Below, piece after piece: positions 7,264 through 12,268 of a stretch of 12,268 bases of DNA. The stretch comes from an uncultured Bryobacterales bacterium. GTDB lineage: Bacteria > Acidobacteriota > Terriglobia > Bryobacterales > Bryobacteraceae. The notes beneath the pieces are model-generated. The model was not told where the DNA came from, made no database searches, and worked only from the letters and a program-made list of their open reading frames with translations. Within the stretch, counting starts at the first letter, position 1. Each line of letters starts with the position of its first letter. Both the position numbers and the translations under genes were made by a program. Location of the stretch: positions 1 through 12,268 of the forward strand of contig CALMAV010000092.1 in NCBI GenBank assembly GCA_937859895.1, written 5' to 3'.

Positions 7264-7293
7264 AGTGTAGGCGAACAAACACCGAATGGTCAA
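7264..7293 (-). promoter_or_regulatory. Predicted sigma-70-type promoter of lexA
   Basis: On the minus strand there is TTGACC (7288-7293) as -35, an 18-base spacer, and TACACT (7264-7269) as -10 (four of six matches to TATAAT). The lexA start is 15 bp downstream of the -10 box. The best LexA-box candidate lies wholly inside the spacer, as expected for autorepression. Confidence 0.55.
7273..7287 (-). promoter_or_regulatory. Candidate LexA operator, direct repeat ATTC-N7-GTTC
   Basis: The minus strand reads ATTC-GGTGTTT-GTTC between the -35 and -10 boxes of the lexA promoter. This is one base from GTTC-N7-GTTC, the direct-repeat SOS box known from alphaproteobacteria. No palindromic GAAC-N4-GTTC box of the Bacillus type is visible in the 100 bp before lexA. 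Position supports it; one site alone does not prove it. Confidence 0.4.
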
Positions 7294-7612
7294 TCTGGGT
7301 GGCGATTATCCTGCCATACATAGGCGAGAGGACCCAATAGGTTATCTAGATATTAGAACCTGGGTTGCTTAGAAAAAACTTCGAAGGTGACGATAAAGTC
7401 AAAAGTCTGAGCTTACTAGAATTTGTGAAGAATGTTGATTTTCCGCTGTTGGGTTCCCACAGTGAGGTTCACCGAATCATAGTGCGTCAAGTCAAATCAG
7501 AACGGGTTAATGGGACTAAAGGCTCGAGAACATGCGGCGGATTTACCTTCGCGGTGTGGGTCCTGGGGAGATGCGGTAAGAAAAGGCTGTTTTGGGCTAC
7601 CAAAATGACGGA
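7294..7612 (+). other. About 320 bp intergenic stretch between lexA promoter and DUF2971 gene
   Basis: Apart from the lexA promoter at its left edge, I see no convincing gene. An open frame at 7365-7655 (TTG start, about 96 codons) has no ribosome site and no recognisable sequence, and it overlaps the DUF2971 gene start. GGTTC occurs at 7452-7456 and 7466-7470, a short direct repeat. The promoter of the DUF2971 gene must lie here, but no box stands out. Confidence 0.4.
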
Positions 7613-8335
7613 ATGCTCAAACAACGAAACTGTGTCGACGGAAATCGGTCATTGAAAAAGAAACGTCCTCGCGTCTTCCACTACCTACATGCCAAATGGG
7701 CTTTGGAGGATCTCCAAAAAAGCCGAATAAAGCTCTCGGTTTTTGACAAATTGAATGATCCACATGAGTTGCGAGCTTATCGAGTTCGTGGCTTCGCAGA
7801 TCGGGACTGGGATAGGTATGTCCACCATGTTGCAGACCGATACGCAATCCTATGTTTCTCCCGAAGTTCTACCGACCCCTGTATGTGGAAGCGTTACGGA
7901 GATCAGGGAGCCGGAATCTGTCTTGGCTTTGACTTAAATCGAACCGTCATTCTCGATCCGGTTAAGTACGTCGATGATGTCGAATTTGTAGATTTTCCGC
8001 CGCACCTTATGCCCTTATTTGAGGCTGGTACTACGCTTCGACCATTCCGCCGTGAAAAGCTTTTCAATAAGGCGGTTCATACGTTCAAGCCTGTGCTCAC
8101 CACGAAGTTCAAGCCTTGGGAGGAGGAAAGAGAATTGCGTGGATACTTCCGAAAAGACCAAAAAGAGAATGGATTCTATTTCTCCAATTTTCGGCAGCAA
8201 GGAAGCGGGTTGTACGTGCAGGAGGTAATTCTAGGTTCCAACTGCAGTGTGTCTGAACATGAAGTCTACGCTGCTTTAAAGAGCTATCCCAAGCAGCCCA
8301 TAACGGTCCGGCACTTAGGGCAACTGAGTACTTAA
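7613..8335 (+). CDS. DUF2971 domain protein
   Basis: About 240 residues. The DUF2971 pattern is clear: VFHYLHAKWALEDLQKSRIK (21-40), SVFDKLNDPHE with the Asn-Asp-Pro-x-Glu core (48-52), ILCFSRSS (79-86), PCMWKRYGDQGAGICLGFD (about 89-107), and near the C-terminus KPWEEERELRGYF. These H/Y, N-D, C-F-S, M-W and E-E-R blocks define the family, which is common in accessory regions and often sits near defence or mobile genes; its biochemistry is not established. The start is ambiguous: TTG 7592 has AAAAGG before it, ATG 7613 has a weak site, and TTG 7652 would put the domain at the very N-terminus as in many members. The composition is more AT-rich than in the neighbours, suggesting acquisition by transfer (inference). 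Confidence 0.82.
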   Translation: MLKQRNCVDGNRSLKKKRPRVFHYLHAKWALEDLQKSRIKLSVFDKLNDPHELRAYRVRGFADRDWDRYVHHVADRYAILCFSRSSTDPCMWKRYGDQGAGICLGFDLNRTVILDPVKYVDDVEFVDFPPHLMPLFEAGTTLRPFRREKLFNKAVHTFKPVLTTKFKPWEEERELRGYFRKDQKENGFYFSNFRQQGSGLYVQEVILGSNCSVSEHEVYAALKSYPKQPITVRHLGQLST

Positions 8336-8685
8336 AATGATTGACAACTGCGAGTTCACCTCGTGGAGTCGTTTAAATCGAATAGCTCTAGCGAATTTGT
8401 GACCCTACGACATCGCCAAGGCAGTGGAGCACAGAAACATCCCGCTGCGAAGTAACTCATAAGTCTCGCACGCATAATAATGCCGATCCCAATGGCTAAT
8501 AAGGTTCTCCATTGCCTGACTTGAACTCGGCTTGTAGATAAGACTAGTTCTTCGAAGCTGGCCGCGGTACGAGGGTTGGATGTTTGCGGAACAGCATTTA
8601 ACATTTAGCTTCTAAGCAATTGGAGCCCATTATCACGGCGAAAAATTTGAATCGATGTAACCACCGGTTAAGGTGTTGTTTATCT
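8336..8685. other. 350 bp without a recognisable gene
   Basis: This lies between the convergent DUF2971 and FmdB-like genes. A minus-strand frame of 82 codons (8356-8604) exists, but its product is Arg/Cys/Trp-rich with no family resemblance and only a poor ribosome site, so I do not call it. A weak stem CACC/GGTG near 8661-8674 could help end transcription of the FmdB-like gene, without a clear U-tract. It may be remnant DNA from whatever brought in the DUF2971 gene. Confidence 0.4.
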
Positions 8686-8934
8686 CTAGTTGAAGTTCAT
8701 CCCGCACATACCTGTACCGCAGGCACCGCTGCCGCACATTCCCGCACCGCAGCCTGCTTCCGCAGCTTCCGCACCACTCGACATGCTTCCGCCACTCCGG
8801 GCCGCAAACGTCGAGTACTGTGCTGTTAAATGGTCCTGCCCGCACGAAGGACAGGCAACGGCCTCTGCACTACGTCGCACGAGTTTCTCAAACTTGGTAC
8901 CGCAATCATCACACGCGTACTCATAGATGGGCAT
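8686..8934 (-). CDS. FmdB-family zinc-ribbon protein with periodic Cys/Gly tail
   Basis: An 82-residue protein. Residues 1-45 are a classic FmdB-type zinc ribbon: MPIYEYACDDCGTKFEKLVR with C8/C11, then CPSCG with C28/C31, and the closing YSTFA. Such proteins are thought to bind zinc and to act as small regulators (named after FmdB of methylotrophs), but the role is mostly unproven. After an SGG/AEAAEA linker, the tail has Cys62, 67, 72 and 77, exactly five residues apart, each followed by Gly (CGAGM, CGSGA, CGTGM, CGMNF). Many family members have Gly/Ser-rich tails; the regular extra cysteines suggest a second metal site or disulfides (inference). ATG 8934 is unambiguous. It is divergent from msrB. 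Confidence 0.9.
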   Translation of the reverse strand: MPIYEYACDDCGTKFEKLVRRSAEAVACPSCGQDHLTAQYSTFAARSGGSMSSGAEAAEAGCGAGMCGSGACGTGMCGMNFN

Positions 8935-8940
8935 AACTCA

Positions 8941-8946
8941 ATTATA
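8941..8946 (-). promoter_or_regulatory. Perfect -10 box (TATAAT) adjoining the FmdB-like start
   Basis: The minus strand reads TATAAT-TGAGTT-ATG. The hexamer is a perfect -10, and only six bases separate it from the start codon, so transcription would begin at or next to the A of ATG, giving a leaderless message. No good -35 box is visible at 16-18 bp, and there is no real Shine-Dalgarno sequence. Confidence 0.4.
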
Positions 8947-9026
8947 GAATCGGCAAGGCCCCTTGCTGTAACAAACGGTATCCTTCAAGCTTATTGGTCC
9001 ATCTAAGTTGTAGAGGCCTAGAAGAT

Positions 9027-9566
9027 ATGAATCGACGAGTTTTCCTGCAATACGGATTCGGAGTTCCGCTCGCGTTTGGAACCACGCTGCGGCTTTCGGC
9101 CAAGCCCGGCACTCCTGGAACAGTTAAACTCGTCGAGTATACCGACGGCGGTCAGAAGAAGGGAATCATGACAGAGCAAAAAGTTGTCAAGACAGAAGAA
9201 GAATGGAAGAAGCAGTTGACTCCCGAGCAGTACCAGGTCACGCGCCGCGCTGGCACCGAGCGCCCTTTCACGGGCAAGTACGCCGCCAATCACGACCACG
9301 GTCTCTACCGGTGTGTCTGCTGTGGCAACGCGCTTTTCTCTTCTGATACCAAGTTTGAGTCGGGTACTGGCTGGCCCAGCTTCTATCAGCCGCTTGCGAA
9401 AGAAAATGTAACTGAACACACGGACAATACCTTCGGTATGGCCCGCACCGAAGTTCTTTGCTCTAAGTGTGATGCGCACTTAGGTCACGTTTTCGATGAC
9501 GGCCCGCGCCCCACCGGCCTGCGCTACTGCATGAACTCCGCTTCGCTCGATTTTGTTAAGTCTTGA
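9027..9566 (+). CDS. msrB: Peptide methionine-R-sulfoxide reductase, Tat-exported
   Basis: A 179-residue protein from ATG 9027. Starting at upstream TTG 8994 would add 11 residues ahead of the export signal and is less likely. Residues 1-25 carry a twin-arginine signal (NRRVFLQ, then a weakly hydrophobic stretch to SA), so the enzyme should act in the periplasm. The MsrB domain follows: TPEQYQVTRRAGTERPF (65-81), zinc pair C96/C99, SGTGWPSF (112-119), zinc pair C145/C148 in CSKCDAHLGHVFDDGP, and catalytic Cys168 in GLRYCMNSASLDF. It reduces methionine-R-sulfoxide in proteins. The usual resolving cysteine (SGCGWP in E. coli MsrB) is Thr114 here, so it is a one-Cys type or uses another cysteine such as C98. 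The stop overlaps the start of the esterase gene. Confidence 0.94.
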   Translation: MNRRVFLQYGFGVPLAFGTTLRLSAKPGTPGTVKLVEYTDGGQKKGIMTEQKVVKTEEEWKKQLTPEQYQVTRRAGTERPFTGKYAANHDHGLYRCVCCGNALFSSDTKFESGTGWPSFYQPLAKENVTEHTDNTFGMARTEVLCSKCDAHLGHVFDDGPRPTGLRYCMNSASLDFVKS

Positions 9567-10360
9567 CAGCTATTAGCCACGGTCAGTGCCGGGTTCACGC
9601 CTCGGTTCCCTCCCGCTTCGTCGATGGCGGGAGGGATGTAATTGTTTACACTCCTCCTTCTTACCAGCAAGATTCGTTGACGCGTTTTCCCGTCCTCTAT
9701 CTGATGGATGGGCAGAATCTGTTTGATTCCGCTACTGCGTTTTGCAATCAGGACTGGGGCTTGATGAGCATTGTCGAAGAGCTGATTGCAGCCGGCTCCA
9801 TTCAGCCGCTTATCGTTGTGGGTGCCTATAATGCCGGTGATAAACGGTTGGAGGAATATAGCCCTAATCGGAATCGTCAAGGTATTGGAGGCGGCGCAAA
9901 GCGGTTTGGCAGGTTCATGGTTGAGAGCTTAAAGCCACTGGTCGACGCCGAATATAGGACTTTGCCAGGACCGGAAACAACCGGTTTAGGCGGTTCCTCC
10001 ATGGGCGGTTTAGTCAGCCTGTACCTGGGTATGCGGCATCCCGCAGTTTTCGGCAATCTGATCGTCATGTCCCCGTCCCTCTGGTGGGCCAACCACGCCA
10101 TACTGCGTCCGGCCCGCCGCATGCACAATAGTTGGAATCAGCGAATATGGCTGGACATCGGCACTGCTGAGAGTGACTCGCCGGAATCCTTTGTCAGAGA
10201 TGCTTGCGAGCTCCGCAATATCCTGCTTCAGTCTGGCTGGACATTAGGCGAGAACTTGCGTTTCGTTGAGGACGAAGGTGCCGGACACAACGAAAAAGCC
10301 TGGGCTTACCGCATGCGCGATGCACTCGCGTTTTTATTCCCTCCTTCTTCTGTTGCTTAG
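9563..10360 (+). CDS. Esterase-D-like alpha/beta hydrolase
   Basis: A 265-residue protein of the putative esterase (PF00756-like) group. Blocks in order: DVIVYTPPSYQ (25-35), FPVLYLMDGQNLFD (42-55), LIVVGAYNAG with the EEYSPN segment (83-102), nucleophile elbow GGSSMGGLVSLYLG with Ser146, and catalytic His242 in GAGHNEKAW. The acid residue is probably D198, in WLDIGT, or one shortly after it. The start must be TTG 9563 because no other start codon occurs before the core. It overlaps the msrB stop as TTGA, which implies translational coupling. No signal peptide is seen, so it should be cytoplasmic. The substrate is unknown; relatives include S-formylglutathione hydrolase, feruloyl esterase and enterobactin esterase types. 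Confidence 0.87.
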   Translation: MTAISHGQCRVHASVPSRFVDGGRDVIVYTPPSYQQDSLTRFPVLYLMDGQNLFDSATAFCNQDWGLMSIVEELIAAGSIQPLIVVGAYNAGDKRLEEYSPNRNRQGIGGGAKRFGRFMVESLKPLVDAEYRTLPGPETTGLGGSSMGGLVSLYLGMRHPAVFGNLIVMSPSLWWANHAILRPARRMHNSWNQRIWLDIGTAESDSPESFVRDACELRNILLQSGWTLGENLRFVEDEGAGHNEKAWAYRMRDALAFLFPPSSVA

Positions 10361-10403
10361 CAGGCCTCAGAGCTGTGGAGTCGGGATTGCACGGGTAACG
10401 TTC

Positions 10404-10419
10404 CAGTCATCGGTGACTG
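10404..10419 (+). repeat. Inverted repeat CAGTCA-TCGG-TGACTG before the AIM24 gene
   Basis: A perfect 6-bp inverted repeat with a 4-base loop, followed five bases later by TATAGG and then the ribosome site and ATG 10444. It could be an operator or an RNA hairpin in the short leader; no U-tract follows, so it is not an intrinsic terminator. Confidence 0.4.
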
Positions 10420-10443
10420 TTCGTATAGGATGGTGGAAACACC

Positions 10444-11370
10444 ATGACCTATTGCACTAATTGTGGCAACCCAGCAGCTGATGGCAGCCGTTTCTGTACA
10501 AATTGCGGAGCACCGCTTTCCGGTGCAGCAAACCCTGGAACTGCGCCGGTAGGTACCGTGACAACTATGGTTGCGCCTCCGCCTGCAGCCTACGTACAGC
10601 AACCGCTCAGCTATGAGATTGAGGGTCACAATCTACAGATTGCAAAGCTGCGTCTGAAGCCCGGCCAGGAGATCTATGCTGAGGCTGGGAAGATGATCTA
10701 CAAGTCGGCTAATGTCGAATGGGATACGCGCATGACCGGCCAGAACTTCGGCCAAAAGATTTTCGGAGCTATCAAGCGCAAGCTGATGGGTGAGTCACTT
10801 TTCTTCACTTACTTTCACGCTTTGGGAACAGAAGGCAATCTCGGCTTTGCTGGCAGCTACCCGGGTAAGATTCAGGTCTTTGACTTGCAAGCCGGTCAGA
10901 CCATGATGGTGCAGCGCGATGGCTTCTTGTTTGCGCAAGGCACGGTTACCCTTGACATTGCTATGGTTCGTCGCCTGGGCGCCGGACTTCTGGGTGGCGA
11001 AGGCTTTATACTGCAGAAGCTTACCGGGCCCGGGCTGGTCTTTGTTCATGCTGGCGGCGATCATGTCGACTTCAACCTCGCGCCTGGCGAAGTCTTACAA
11101 GTTCAGACCGGCCACTTGGTCGCATTCGAACCAACCGTCAACTACGACATCCAGTTCGTCGGCACCATCCGTACGGCCGTCTTCGGAGGCGAAGGCCTAT
11201 TCCTGACCACTCTTACTGGCCCCGGACGCGTGATTCTGCAAAGTTTGACCCTGGAACGATTACGCCACGAACTCGCTCCAAGCGAACATTCTGGAGGAGG
11301 CGAAGAGCGTAACCCACTCAGCGCGATAGCCAGCGGCAACCTGGGCAGCTTCTTCCGCAGCGACGACTAA
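10444..11370 (+). CDS. Zinc-ribbon plus AIM24 (TIGR00266-like) domain protein
   Basis: A 308-residue protein. Residues 1-23 hold a zinc ribbon with C4/C7 and C18/C21 (CTNCG repeated). A Pro/Ala/Thr-rich linker reaches to about 52, then the AIM24-like domain runs from 55 to about 275: IEGHNLQIAKLRLKPGQEIY, AEAGKMIYKSANVEWDT, GGEGFILQKLTGPGLVFVHA, then the mirror block GGEGLFLTTLTGPGRVILQS. The two GGEG-(F/L)-x-L-TGPG blocks show the internal duplication of this beta-helical domain. AIM24 is a mitochondrial biogenesis factor in yeast; bacterial members have no settled function. The tail after 275 is polar. GGTGGAA lies 6-12 bases before ATG 10444. The amino-terminal ribbon resembles those that sense zinc or bind protein partners. 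Confidence 0.88.
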   Translation: MTYCTNCGNPAADGSRFCTNCGAPLSGAANPGTAPVGTVTTMVAPPPAAYVQQPLSYEIEGHNLQIAKLRLKPGQEIYAEAGKMIYKSANVEWDTRMTGQNFGQKIFGAIKRKLMGESLFFTYFHALGTEGNLGFAGSYPGKIQVFDLQAGQTMMVQRDGFLFAQGTVTLDIAMVRRLGAGLLGGEGFILQKLTGPGLVFVHAGGDHVDFNLAPGEVLQVQTGHLVAFEPTVNYDIQFVGTIRTAVFGGEGLFLTTLTGPGRVILQSLTLERLRHELAPSEHSGGGEERNPLSAIASGNLGSFFRSDD

Positions 11371-11726
11371 ACCCCCGCCGAAGGGGACTGGCTGAATTGA
11401 GGGGTTCGCCAGAAACTCGAATCGCGTAGCAATCTGAGCTGTACGTTGATTCGGATAGACTGCGCTCAATCAACCGGGTAGACCACCAAAGACGTGCTGC
11501 ATTGATTAGCAACGATTTAGGGATGGGTAACCTGGCTTCAGGAGCAACCGGCAATCCTGTCTCTCATTCACCTTGACTGGTTGTTTTGAGCCCAGAGTAT
11601 AGCCCCGGGAACGTCGATATATGAAAAGTTAGGAATTCTGACGATGCGCTTAGGTCAGGCCATCCCGTTTGCCGTTGCCGCCGGTGAGAGTTGGCAGAAG
11701 TTACTCCCCCCTAATTAGCTGGCGCT
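11371..11726. other. 356 bp without a recognisable gene
   Basis: This region lies between the AIM24 gene and the convergent small membrane genes. Directly after the AIM24 stop, CCCC (11373-11376) can pair with GGGG (11383-11386), or AACCCC (about 11370-11375) with GGGGTT (11401-11406); neither has a T-run, so termination is doubtful. TTGACT (11573-11578) and TATAGC (11598-11603) lie 19 bp apart and resemble a weak promoter, but I see no gene behind it. Confidence 0.4.
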
Positions 11727-11990
11727 TCACTTCCGGTGATACTCCAGCAAGTGCCTCTCCATAACGTTGTCAATTTTGAGGCTGAGAGCCTGGATCTCCC
11801 CTAGAATCTCGACCCGGAAGGCTTTAATCTCTGCGCTTGTTACGGCTCTGTTGTCATCGATGCGCCTATTAGTATCGCCAATTCTATTGTTGATATCGTC
11901 AAACCGTTTATTGTTCACGAGGATCGCGATGATCGCCGGCAGTGCAGTGCAGGCTCCTGTAATTAGAGCGATCAGAACATTGTCGTTCAT
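11727..11990 (-). CDS. Small protein: one membrane helix plus coiled coil
   Basis: An 87-residue protein. Residues 5-26 (VLIALITGACTALPAIIAIL) are a membrane helix, followed by NNKRFDDINNRIGDTNRRID and a helical stretch to the end with hydrophobic residues at heptad-like spacing (IKAFRVEILGEIQALSLKID). Basic residues just after the helix predict the coiled coil in the cytoplasm. Similar short N-anchored coiled-coil proteins are widespread hypotheticals in soil bacteria. ATG 11990 overlaps the stop of the upstream gene as ATGA, with a weak GAAG ribosome site inside that gene. A phage spanin is unlikely because of the predicted topology and short length. Function unknown. Confidence 0.75.
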   Translation of the reverse strand: MNDNVLIALITGACTALPAIIAILVNNKRFDDINNRIGDTNRRIDDNRAVTSAEIKAFRVEILGEIQALSLKIDNVMERHLLEYHRK

Positions 11991-12172
11991 GATAGCTTCT
12001 TTGTGCGCTCTTCCAGCATTGATATCTTGCCCTGATGGAGCACCATGTAGTCGAGGAGTTGCTTCATTTGCGATTGAATAGGGTCTATTTTCGCGTCGAT
12101 GTAGTACTTCAGAAACCCACCCAACGCAATGATCAACCCGGCCGTACTGAAGAATGCCAGCATAGTTGTCAT
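11987..12172 (-). CDS. Small protein: one membrane helix plus short coiled coil
   Basis: A 61-residue protein. A membrane helix lies at about 4-22 (MLAFFSTAGLIIALGGFL), followed by KYYIDAKIDPIQSQMKQLLD and YMVLHQGKISMLEERTKKLS, which is helical with heptad-like hydrophobic spacing. It shares design with the 87-residue product immediately downstream, and its stop overlaps that gene's start as ATGA. ATG 12172 itself overlaps the TGA of the frame upstream. A clear AGGAG (12183-12187) lies 10 bases before the ATG. I recognise no family; the architecture suggests a partner of the downstream protein in a membrane complex (inference). Confidence 0.7.
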   Translation of the reverse strand: MTTMLAFFSTAGLIIALGGFLKYYIDAKIDPIQSQMKQLLDYMVLHQGKISMLEERTKKLS

Positions 12173-12268
12173 GCCTTATTTTCTCCTTTTTCCCTTGCCA
12201 AATCCATGCCAGCTTTGCAACGATTGACGGCGATTTGGGCTCTAAGTACCCAGCCGACTGCCGCTATG
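12169..12268 (-). CDS. 3' end of another small gene (5' end outside window)
   Basis: On the minus strand the frame from 12267 is open for 32 codons and ends in TGA (12169-12171), overlapping the next ATG as ATGA. The visible end contains AAVGWVLRAQIAVNRCKAGM and then a Lys/Glu-rich tail, DLAREKGENKA. It contains the AGGAG that serves the next gene, as expected when genes are chained. No family is recognisable from 32 residues. A chance open frame is possible, but the exact overlap repeats the arrangement of the next pair. Confidence 0.45.
   Translation of the reverse strand, partial: IAAVGWVLRAQIAVNRCKAGMDLAREKGENKA
12183..12187 (-). promoter_or_regulatory. Ribosome binding site AGGAG for the 61-residue protein
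   Basis: AGGAG on the minus strand, 10 bases before ATG 12172, fixes that start. It sits inside the end of the upstream frame. Confidence 0.6.

Noticed and set aside
7452..7470. Second LexA box from two GTTC copies
   Set aside because: Spacing is 10 bases, not 7, and it is not in a recognisable promoter.
7365..7655. Plus-strand open frame of 96 codons before the DUF2971 gene
   Set aside because: TTG start, no ribosome site, no family resemblance, and it runs into the DUF2971 gene in another frame.
8356..8604. Minus-strand open frame of 82 codons
   Set aside because: Arg/Cys/Trp-rich product with no recognisable domain and a poor ribosome site; kept only as part of the empty stretch.
11370..11406. 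Intrinsic terminator after the AIM24 gene
   Set aside because: Stems are only 4-6 bp and no T-run follows.
11727..12172. Phage spanin or XhlA-type lysis genes
   Set aside because: Topology predicts cytoplasmic coiled coils, lengths are short, and no endolysin or holin pair is visible.

Overview
The window looks like a chromosomal stretch of a soil-type Gram-negative bacterium, most likely an Acidobacteriota (Terriglobia-like). This is inferred from the mix of families (PEP-CTERM protein, LolA-like protein, zinc-ribbon/AIM24 fusion, M14-type C-terminus, DUF1622 pairs), the middling GC content and the envelope genes. There is no rRNA, tRNA or other marker that settles the taxonomy. I recognise no insertion sequence, CRISPR array or RNA gene.

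Layout. 1-456 (+): C-terminal end of a large protein, probably of the M14 carboxypeptidase-like group. 526-1271 (+): two tandem DUF1622 membrane genes; the second carries an apparent +1 frameshift and runs tail-to-tail into a PEP-CTERM gene. 1230-2057 (-): PEP-CTERM exported protein, preceded by a leader that can fold. 2209-7248 (-): six closely packed genes read in the order lexA, small membrane protein, LolA-like protein, DUF1624/HGSNAT-like acyltransferase, OmpR-type response regulator, sensor histidine kinase. Gaps are 6-24 bp, so this looks like one transcript headed by the SOS repressor. A sigma-70-like promoter with a candidate LexA box in its spacer lies before lexA. 7613-8335 (+): a DUF2971 gene divergent from lexA, in a more AT-rich and sparsely coding island. 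8686-8934 (-): FmdB-like zinc ribbon with a periodic Cys/Gly tail and a possibly leaderless start. 9027-10360 (+): Tat-exported MsrB overlapping an esterase-D-like hydrolase. 10444-11370 (+): zinc ribbon plus AIM24 domain protein. 11727-12268 (-): three tiny genes joined by ATGA overlaps. Two of them encode an N-terminal membrane helix plus coiled coil; the third is cut by the window edge.

How the genes may work together. The lexA-headed cluster would tie DNA-damage control to envelope functions (LolA-like carrier, membrane acyltransferase) and to a two-component system. MsrB would repair oxidised methionine outside the cytoplasm. The most unusual items are the lexA-envelope operon with an atypical operator candidate, the frameshifted DUF1622 partner, the exactly 5-residue-spaced cysteine tail of the FmdB protein, and the chained small membrane/coiled-coil genes at the right edge.
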